Origin: an uncultured Lachnospiraceae bacterium
GTDB taxonomy: Bacteria > Bacillota > Clostridia > Lachnospirales > Lachnospiraceae
Assembly (NCBI GenBank): GCA_910579395.1
Contig: CAJTUC010000034.1
Span: forward strand, 1 to 37,864
Length of the DNA stretch: 37,864 nucleotides
Reading direction: 5' to 3'
Shown: positions 32,091 through 37,864 of the stretch, one piece after another
Layout of the letters: each line of letters starts with the position of its first letter
Position numbering within the stretch: the first letter of the stretch is position 1
Made by a program: the position numbers and the translations under genes
Notes under the pieces: generated by a model
What the model was told of the DNA's origin: nothing
The model's input: the letters and a program-made list of their open reading frames with translations, nothing else
Database searches by the model: none

Positions 32091-34793
32091 TTACACAAGT
32101 TCTACGAGCAGCTCATGTACGGCATCTTCTGAAAGTCCCTTGATTTCTTCCAAAGAAACGGATGCCCTTCCCTCTTTGTCATCCACTTTCTTTCCGTCCA
32201 GAGATACCATGCCCGTTTGATAAGCACCGCATTCCTTTTCCCCGGTATTCAGATATACGATATGCCACCTTTTCCCGCCAAAATTCAGATAAATGCCCGC
32301 TTTACCATCCCTGAACTGTTCTTTCAGCAGCCGTGGTTCCAGTACAAGAGCGCCACAGTCTCCTTTTACGCCGAACATCTCCGTAATGACGGTCAGCATC
32401 ATCCAGCTTGCTGCTCCGGTCAGGTAATGATACATTCCTCTTCCCCGATCATTGAAGTATTCCGGGATTCCCGGATAAATCCGGCTCACCGCAAAATCTG
32501 CCGCCTGCTCATAAAGCGTATGCAGCGCACGCCAGCCTTCCTTTGCGAAGCCCTGTCTGTAAAGCGCATTGGCATACATCGTCGTCATATGAGAAAAGAC
32601 CGCGCCGTTTTCCTTGTGCCCATAGGCAAACCCGAACATCCGCCCCAAATCCGTTTTTAATTCCCCAAAATCGGTATTTAAACGATAACCGCCAATTTCC
32701 TTCCGATAAAGATAACAATCCGCAGCCTTGACGATTCTGGCCGTCTGTTCCTTCGTCGCCGTGCCGGACATCACGGAAAATACCTGACCGGTGAGCATCA
32801 TTCTGACTCCCTGCTCCGTCACGCCCTCGCACGCTCTTCCATGATCGTCATAATAGCTGTTGAACCATCCACGCTCTTCTCCGTCCTCTATCCACTCCGT
32901 CCTGCGGATATGCTCTTTCATCCATTTCGCTTTTTCCAGCAGACTGTCCCGTACCTGCTTACAGTCAAAAGCACGTTTCCCGCCGGATATATTGTGGAAA
33001 CAACTCTGACAATATTTTGACAATACTTCTTTCTTCCGGTCAATATCCTCGTACAGATCTATGCCGGTCTGCAGAAGCGGCTCGATTTCTTCAAGCAGTT
33101 CGATGGAACGGATTCCTTCCTTTTCCTGTATTCGCTCGAGCAGTGCGGCAAGCGTCTCAAGATTGTCCGCATACGCGGCCGTAAATGCCACACTCTCGCC
33201 GCGCTCTGACGCCATATCCAGCGCGTCGTTCCAGTCCGCGCCCCGCAGCCGCATATGGTTATGCTCGCCCACCTCATAGAAAACGGTCAGATTCTGCACC
33301 AGTATATGCTCCAGAATGGTGCCCTGATACACCGCGCCGTCTTTTCCCCTCAGCACGGGAGTGCCGCCTGCATCCCAGTTCTCATCGGTTTTGGTACCCC
33401 GCTCTTCCTGTTTATCTTTAAAGTAAGTATTCTCTTTTAATAAAATGGATAAATCCCCTGTCTGATCAATGTACAGCTTTGTCGTCATCAACGGCCACAG
33501 CCCATGATCCATCCAGATCCTTGTAATATTATTCCGGTCCGCTATGAACTCTCCCTGCCCGCTTCCGATGATGGTCGCATTGCTGCCGTCGATTCTGACC
33601 CCGCCATAATTATCAATCAGCATCTGCCGCACGCCGTCCGGGTTCATAATGAGAAGCGCCAGACAGTCCTGCCACAGATCCCGCCAGCCTCTTCCGCCTT
33701 TCCCATAATCATGATGGGGTAAAAAAGAGCATCCGTAAATCCGCCGGAGCATCGGCTGGAAATTCACCCAGTACATGAAATTATCGAATACCGGATCCGC
33801 AGTTTCATAAGACACGTTAATCTTATCGAGCCAGTACTGCTTCGTCTGTGCGAGCGCTTCCGGCACTTTTTCCGCCCCCCGGTACTGCGCGAGCATTTCT
33901 CCGATTTTTTCCCGCTCTTTCTCCGCACCGATAAAGATTGTGTAGCGTTTCTTTTCTCCCGGCTGCAGCTTTACTTCCCGGAAACGCAGCGCGCCCACGA
34001 TTTCATAGCCGTCATACTTTTTGCCATATACATCATAAGGCAGATTCCGAATGACGCTTTCCGGCCGTTCAAAGCTTCCGCCTTCTCCGATGTAGTCTTC
34101 CACGACCGGCATAAATCCGGCAGGCGCCGTACCGTCGCTTTCCATGCCGCACACATAATAGGTCATCTCGTTTTTCCGGTGTCCCCGCTCGTCGAAAGAA
34201 AGCGTCGGCGTCACCAGAACGCCCTCCGGTATCGTTTCCGCCCGGTGCAGAAGAGACGTCACATGACGGTGGTCCCGCAAATTGTCCGCACTTCTGCCGT
34301 ACAACGGGACAGCCGCCGTCGGCACGAAAGAAAGTGTTTCCCCGCCCCCGTTTTCTATCTCTACATACATAATCTCCACTTCATACTCTCCGACCGGCAC
34401 AAAAGAGGTAATGCGCGCTACGAGAGAATGCTTCTGCGATTCCCGCTCGAGCTGATGCCACATGGGCCCCGCCGTCAGAACGCTCTTATCCTGTTTGTCG
34501 GTAAACTTCTCCGCCTGTGCCTGGGCAGAAACTCCTGTCAGAGAATAACAGTCATCCTCCCCGAACCGGCACCAGAAATTCCGCGTCGATTTATTATTGT
34601 GAAGTTCCTCCGCACTGACCGGCTGCAAAATAAACTCATTTTGGCCGCATTTCAAATCTCCGCCGAGCGACGGCGTCAGCGCACCCTTGATACCCTGCTC
34701 TCCTGCCACCGGAAAATACAAGTAGCTCGTGTTCTCCGGCTGTTCCAGCCGAAAAGTCCCCTGTTTGTCCAAGAACCGATATTGTGTCTTCAT
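32091..34793 (-). CDS. GH94 family glycoside phosphorylase (cellobiose phosphorylase-like)
   Basis: A 900-residue cytoplasmic enzyme. GH94 enzymes split beta-linked disaccharides or oligosaccharides with phosphate, saving ATP. Characteristic regions: the N-terminal beta domain, GGRGWRDLWQDCLALLIMNP (366-385) for the (alpha/alpha)6 barrel, NWDAGGTPVLRGKDG, LRGADWNDALDM with the catalytic acid in the DWND motif (520-523), then YPGIPEYFNDRGRGMYHYLT and GAASWM near 790. The length is that of cellobiose/N,N'-diacetylchitobiose phosphorylase relatives. The exact substrate cannot be told from sequence alone. Start at 34793, whose AAAGGAG lies inside the end of the AraC gene. Regulated presumably by that AraC protein. 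Confidence 0.88.
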   Translation of the reverse strand: MKTQYRFLDKQGTFRLEQPENTSYLYFPVAGEQGIKGALTPSLGGDLKCGQNEFILQPVSAEELHNNKSTRNFWCRFGEDDCYSLTGVSAQAQAEKFTDKQDKSVLTAGPMWHQLERESQKHSLVARITSFVPVGEYEVEIMYVEIENGGGETLSFVPTAAVPLYGRSADNLRDHRHVTSLLHRAETIPEGVLVTPTLSFDERGHRKNEMTYYVCGMESDGTAPAGFMPVVEDYIGEGGSFERPESVIRNLPYDVYGKKYDGYEIVGALRFREVKLQPGEKKRYTIFIGAEKEREKIGEMLAQYRGAEKVPEALAQTKQYWLDKINVSYETADPVFDNFMYWVNFQPMLRRIYGCSFLPHHDYGKGGRGWRDLWQDCLALLIMNPDGVRQMLIDNYGGVRIDGSNATIIGSGQGEFIADRNNITRIWMDHGLWPLMTTKLYIDQTGDLSILLKENTYFKDKQEERGTKTDENWDAGGTPVLRGKDGAVYQGTILEHILVQNLTVFYEVGEHNHMRLRGADWNDALDMASERGESVAFTAAYADNLETLAALLERIQEKEGIRSIELLEEIEPLLQTGIDLYEDIDRKKEVLSKYCQSCFHNISGGKRAFDCKQVRDSLLEKAKWMKEHIRRTEWIEDGEERGWFNSYYDDHGRACEGVTEQGVRMMLTGQVFSVMSGTATKEQTARIVKAADCYLYRKEIGGYRLNTDFGELKTDLGRMFGFAYGHKENGAVFSHMTTMYANALYRQGFAKEGWRALHTLYEQAADFAVSRIYPGIPEYFNDRGRGMYHYLTGAASWMMLTVITEMFGVKGDCGALVLEPRLLKEQFRDGKAGIYLNFGGKRWHIVYLNTGEKECGAYQTGMVSLDGKKVDDKEGRASVSLEEIKGLSEDAVHELLVELV

Positions 34794-34803
34794 TTTAATA
34801 ACT

Positions 34804-35721
34804 TTACTCCTTTCCAGCTAACATGCCACTGTTCTTTCTGTATTTGTATGGGGATATCCCATAATACTTCCGAAATACCTCACAGTAATAACTACCGCCG
34901 CAGAATCCATTCTCATACGCAATATCCGTAACCCCGGCATCCGAGTTAAGCAACGGTACAAGGCTCTTCTGCAGACGCAGCTTCGTCATATAGGTCACGG
35001 GCGTATCACGAAGATACTTCTTGAAAAGCATCGAACACCGGCTTTTACAGCATGTTCCGGCCAGAGCAATATCCGCAAGCGTGACCGGTTCCGCATAATG
35101 TTCCTCGATATAGGTGATCATACGCCGCAGCGCCGTGAGTTCCGCATTTTCTTTTCCCAGGACCGGAAGTTTTGCCGAAAGATTTTCGTATAAGATTTTC
35201 ATAATAAAAAGAAAAGTCTCCAATGCCTGAAAACAGACCGATGCATCGACAACACCGCCGTTAAAAGCCGGATACAGTTCTTCCAATTTGTCCAGAATCG
35301 CCTGCTGCCAGCCTCCGCTGTCAAGATATAGATACGGATAACTATAATTTTGTGTGATATTTGCAACACATGTCTGATAAAACCACTGATTCCCCTGCAG
35401 CAGTTCCGGCGAGAACAAAATGCAGAGGAACTCGCATTCATGATGTTCTGCGGAAAATCCGTAGTGCAGTTGTCTGCTGTTCACCATGATGCCTTTCTTT
35501 TCGGACAATTCGAGCAGTTCCCCATTCACATTATAGGTCATCTTTCCCTTTTTGATAAGAATGAACTCCAAATCCTCATGCCAGTGGCTGACTGCGGAAT
35601 AATCCGGATAACCCGACAGCACATCATACCTCGCATAGACCGGAAAGCATGGATGATTGTATGACACCCTTTCGGAGAAGTCTTTATTCAGATGTGAACA
35701 GTATTTTATATCACCATTCAT
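34804..35721 (-). CDS. AraC-family regulator upstream of GH94
   Basis: A 305-residue regulator. The N-terminal half is a cupin sensor (SAVSHWHEDLEFILIKKGKM; YNVNGELLELSEKKGIMVNS; RQLHYGFSAEHHECEFLCIL). The C-terminal 100 residues carry two helix-turn-helices: YIEEHYAEPVTLADIALAGT, with CCKSRCSMLFKKYLRDTPVT, and AGVTDIAYENGFCGGSYYCE ending VFRKYYGISPYKYRK. GGAGGGAG precedes the ATG. It ends ten bases before the GH94 gene on the same strand, so it probably activates its own operon. Four TATTG-x-x-AAA repeats lie upstream, between it and the divergent acetyltransferase gene. Confidence 0.92.
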   Translation of the reverse strand: MNGDIKYCSHLNKDFSERVSYNHPCFPVYARYDVLSGYPDYSAVSHWHEDLEFILIKKGKMTYNVNGELLELSEKKGIMVNSRQLHYGFSAEHHECEFLCILFSPELLQGNQWFYQTCVANITQNYSYPYLYLDSGGWQQAILDKLEELYPAFNGGVVDASVCFQALETFLFIMKILYENLSAKLPVLGKENAELTALRRMITYIEEHYAEPVTLADIALAGTCCKSRCSMLFKKYLRDTPVTYMTKLRLQKSLVPLLNSDAGVTDIAYENGFCGGSYYCEVFRKYYGISPYKYRKNSGMLAGKE

Positions 35722-35760
35722 ATACTCCCTCCGAAAAGAAGATTGTTATAAAATTATAAA

Positions 35761-35831
35761 CTATTGTGAAAGAATTTTAAAGTGAAAAATGATATTGTTA
35801 AAATTGCTATTGTAAAGCTGCTATTGCTAAA
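35761..35831. promoter_or_regulatory. Four direct TATTG-type repeats in a divergent promoter region
   Basis: CTATTGTGAAA (35761), ATATTGTTAAA (35792), CTATTGTAAAG (35807) and CTATTGCTAAA (35821) share one direction, 31, 15 and 14 bases apart. The 157-base gap (35722-35878) serves both the AraC gene and the acetyltransferase gene. The repeats are candidate binding sites for the AraC protein, though the region is very AT-rich. Confidence 0.4.
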
Positions 35832-35878
35832 TATAGAGATATATTACATATCTTCATTAGAAAGGAACGCACAAGACA

Positions 35879-36508
35879 ATGACGAACAGAGAACGAAGAG
35901 ACGCCGAAATGGCTTACATTTCAGACGACAGCATTTTTGAGGAGCAGCTCGTGTGCAGACGTATCCTGCAGAAGCTGAATTTTATGGACCGCTCCGATTT
36001 TGCAGGTATCGGCGAAGTCGTAAAGGAACTTCTCGGAAAATCGGACGGTGCATTCATCAATCCGCCGTTTTACTGTGATTATGGAAAGCATATCGAAGTG
36101 GGAAAGAACTTTTTCGCCAATTATAACTGTACGCTTCTGGATGTCGCACGCATCAAAATCGGCGACAACTGCCAGATGGCCCCGAACGTAGCGATTTATA
36201 CAGCCGGCCATCCAATCCATCCCGTCACCCGCAATTCCGCCTATGAATACGGCAAGGAAGTGACCATCGGCGATAATGTGTGGCTTGGGGGCAATACCGT
36301 GGTCTGCCCCGGCGTACATATCGGAAACAATGTGGTCATCGGCGCAGGCAGCGTCGTGACAAAGGATATTCCGGACTGGTGCGTCGCTGCAGGCAATCCA
36401 TGCAAGGTAATTAAAAAAATTACAGATGATGACAAAAAGAAACTGTTCCGCGGGGAAGAAATAGATGAAGAGGCATGGGCGGATATTGCATCGAGGTGCA
36501 CCTTTTAA
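35879..36508 (+). CDS. Maltose/galactoside O-acetyltransferase family (NodL/LacA/Maa type)
   Basis: A 209-residue left-handed beta-helix enzyme that moves acetyl from acetyl-CoA to a sugar hydroxyl. The N-terminal Maa cap (MAYISDDSIFEEQLVCRRIL) is followed by hexapeptide repeats: PPFYCDYGKHIEVGKNFFAN, IKIGDNCQMAPNVAIYTAGH with the catalytic His, then VTIGDNVWLGGNTVVCPGVH and IGNNVVIGAGSVVTKDIPDW, and the typical AAGNPCKVIKKI end. AAAGGA precedes the ATG. Divergent from the AraC gene; a role in modifying sugars or detoxifying non-metabolised analogues is the family expectation. Confidence 0.94.
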   Translation: MTNRERRDAEMAYISDDSIFEEQLVCRRILQKLNFMDRSDFAGIGEVVKELLGKSDGAFINPPFYCDYGKHIEVGKNFFANYNCTLLDVARIKIGDNCQMAPNVAIYTAGHPIHPVTRNSAYEYGKEVTIGDNVWLGGNTVVCPGVHIGNNVVIGAGSVVTKDIPDWCVAAGNPCKVIKKITDDDKKKLFRGEEIDEEAWADIASRCTF

Positions 36509-36565
36509 AAGGTTCATAAAGGATATGGAGACAGGCGTGACAGGAACAAGGATAAGGATATAGAT

Positions 36566-37141
36566 ATGGATACGGAAACGGGTATGAATACGAATATAGA
36601 TATGAAAACAGACTATATGTATCATTATGATTCGCCGCTCGGTGAAATAATACTGGCAAGCGACGGGGAAGCCCTGTCGGGCTTATGGTTCCGCGGCCAG
36701 AAATTTTTCGGCAGTACGCTCGGCGAAGCGCCCGTTCAAAGAACGCTCCCTGTTTTTGATCAGGCAAAAGAATGGCTGGATATCTATTTTAGCGGAACAG
36801 CGCCGGATTTCACGCCGCCGCTGTCTCTCCGCACTACGCCCTTCCGCAGAGCCGTATGGGAAATCCTGCTCAAGATTCCATTTGGGCAGACTATGACCTA
36901 CGGCGAGATTGCGGAGAAAACAGCCGAACAGATGAACCGCCCGCATATGTCCGCACAGGCCGTCGGCGGTGCGGTCGGACACAATCCGATTTCCCTGATC
37001 ATACCATGCCACAGAGTCATCGGCGCCAACGGAAGCCTGACAGGCTATGCCGGCGGTGTTGACAGGAAAAGACGGCTTTTAGAGATGGAGAAAGAAAAAT
37101 TCCTGCTCCCGTCCGATCAGCATTTCTCCGTCCTTTCGTGA
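36566..37141 (+). CDS. ogt: Methylated-DNA--protein-cysteine methyltransferase
   Basis: A 191-residue suicide repair protein that takes methyl groups from O6-methylguanine. The active Cys148 lies in IIPCHRVIGANG; DNA-binding helix TMTYGEIAEK and Arg of the FRRAVWEILLKIPFG region precede it, and GYAGGVDRKRRLLEME ends the core. An N-terminal Ogt-like ribonuclease-fold domain (YDSPLGEIILASDG) is present. The first 12 residues are encoded by an odd hexamer-like tract (GATATGGATACG...GATATGAAAACA); ATGs at 36566, 36584 and 36602 are all possible starts. Follows the acetyltransferase gene by 57 bases on the same strand. No Ada-type regulatory domain. Confidence 0.93.
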   Translation: MDTETGMNTNIDMKTDYMYHYDSPLGEIILASDGEALSGLWFRGQKFFGSTLGEAPVQRTLPVFDQAKEWLDIYFSGTAPDFTPPLSLRTTPFRRAVWEILLKIPFGQTMTYGEIAEKTAEQMNRPHMSAQAVGGAVGHNPISLIIPCHRVIGANGSLTGYAGGVDRKRRLLEMEKEKFLLPSDQHFSVLS

Positions 37142-37190
37142 ACCATGATATGCTATCTTATAATTTACTATTTTTAAACAAACCATAAAT

Positions 37191-37715
37191 TTATTTAAGC
37201 TTTTTTGACAGATATAAAACCAGGTCATCATCATTGCGGCAATCGGCATTCTGTTCACAAACTTCATCACCATACCAGACACCACTGCCGTCCGGAATAT
37301 ACCCCCGCTTCACATACATTCTCTGTGCGCTTCCATATCCGGCATGCATACCAACACCAAGATAAACGATATCCGCATATTCTGATGCGATTTGTTCGGC
37401 TATATCCATCAGCTTACTGCCGATACCATTCCTTCGGTATTTTTCCAACACACCGAAATCAACAAGTTCAGGATATCCCCAACCAGCAAAAGCTCCCCAT
37501 TCAGAATCAGGATATATGTTTATATATCCTGCAACATTACCATGATACTCTGCGACCAATGATATTGCTTTTCCCTCCGATTGGTGCTGAAGTCTGCTTT
37601 CATATTTTCCCACATCGGAACTCCAGCCCTGGGCAGTTTCTTCATCGGTGATGATCTGTGCGTCGCTCTGCCGCATATCGCGTATTAATATTTTGTTATC
37701 AGTGTAATAAACCAT
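37191..37715 (-). CDS. GNAT family N-acetyltransferase
   Basis: A 174-residue protein. GNAT core: ILIRDMRQSDAQIITDEE at the start, LVAEYHGNVAGYINIYPDSE (beta strands), VDFGVLEKYRRNGIGSKLMD with the R-x-x-G-x-G/A acetyl-CoA loop, and GYGSAQRMYVKRGYIPDGSG. The acceptor is unknown; related proteins acetylate small amines or N-termini. AAGGAG lies close to the ATG, with GGAGGAG further upstream. It converges with the methyltransferase gene across about 49 AT-rich bases without a clear terminator. Confidence 0.9.
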   Translation of the reverse strand: MVYYTDNKILIRDMRQSDAQIITDEETAQGWSSDVGKYESRLQHQSEGKAISLVAEYHGNVAGYINIYPDSEWGAFAGWGYPELVDFGVLEKYRRNGIGSKLMDIAEQIASEYADIVYLGVGMHAGYGSAQRMYVKRGYIPDGSGVWYGDEVCEQNADCRNDDDLVLYLSKKLK

Positions 37716-37756
37716 ACTCCTTCTCCTCCAATTTCCTTTTTCACTCTAACCTCCAT

Positions 37757-37864
37757 GATTCCGCTTTGCGGAATCTCAAAATCCGAACACAAATAAATTT
37801 GTGATGAAGAATGCCCGGATTTTGGGCATTCTTCGGTGTGAAGAAGATTTGCTTTGCAAATCCA
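37757..37864. repeat. Second copy of the palindromic element family, cut by the window end
   Basis: GATTCCGC-TTT-GCGGAATC (37757-37775) is followed by GAAGAATGCCC...GGGCATTCTTC (about 37815-37840) and GATTTG-CTTTG-CAAATC (37846-37862). The last two modules match the first two modules at 17014-17071 in order, orientation and most bases. The outer stem partner would lie beyond 37864. Confidence 0.65.

Noticed and set aside
36241..36767. Minus-strand frames opposite the acetyltransferase and repair methyltransferase genes
   Set aside because: They are shadows of strongly recognised plus-strand genes.

Overview
The window looks like chromosomal DNA of a gut-type Clostridia, most likely Lachnospiraceae. 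The inference rests on gene families: a TcdR-type sigma factor, a T-box leader, LytTR/GHKL regulators, a Cthe_2159-type protein, GH36 and GH94 enzymes, an ABC sugar importer without its own ATPase, and an aldo/keto reductase fused to a 4Fe-4S tail. There is no sequence-database confirmation.

Positions 1-9,900 (minus strand) hold the most interesting locus. It runs in the order small alternative sigma factor (TcdR/UviA type), TcdE-type holin, GH24 muramidase, and then a giant protein of at least 2,738 residues. That protein starts directly with about 13 fibronectin III domains, continues as an RHS/YD-repeat shell, and leaves the window just inside its variable C-terminal tail. It has no signal peptide. 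Two near-identical promoters (TTTACA, 16 bases, CTTTTT) lie before the sigma gene and before the giant gene, closely resembling the TTTACA / CTCTTT promoters read by TcdR-family sigma factors. The simplest reading is a self-activating, dedicated sigma factor that switches on a holin plus muramidase release device (type 10-like) together with an RHS toxin cargo. The toxin domain and any immunity gene lie beyond base 1.

Positions 9,960-14,700 contain two terminators that insulate the toxin operon, a conserved hypothetical gene, a LytTR regulator plus DUF3021 membrane protein pair, a four-gene operon (SPFH/Band 7 protein, ribbon-helix-helix protein, small membrane protein, YbjQ-family protein) behind a promoter with a perfect palindrome over its -10, a small patch of decayed genes, tRNA-Gly(CCC), and a small membrane protein.

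Positions 14,748-21,217 form an alpha-galactoside (raffinose/melibiose type) utilisation locus: lipoprotein binding protein, two permeases, GH36 alpha-galactosidase, and a divergent AraC regulator with repeated operator-like sites between. A modular palindromic element separates the permease from the GH36 gene.

Positions 21,243-27,520 carry a small kinase-like protein, an unknown protein and a Cthe_2159-type carbohydrate-binding protein in an overlapping operon, threonyl-tRNA synthetase (without TGS domain) behind a T-box leader, and the aldo/keto reductase. Positions 27,631-27,815 are a 185-base element with perfect 41-base inverted ends.

Positions 27,817-35,721 (minus strand) hold a sensor-type diguanylate cyclase, a GHKL histidine kinase with LytTR response regulator, a GH94 glycoside phosphorylase and an AraC regulator. 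The right end has a maltose/galactoside O-acetyltransferase, a methylated-DNA repair methyltransferase, a GNAT acetyltransferase, and a second copy of the palindromic element family cut by the window edge.
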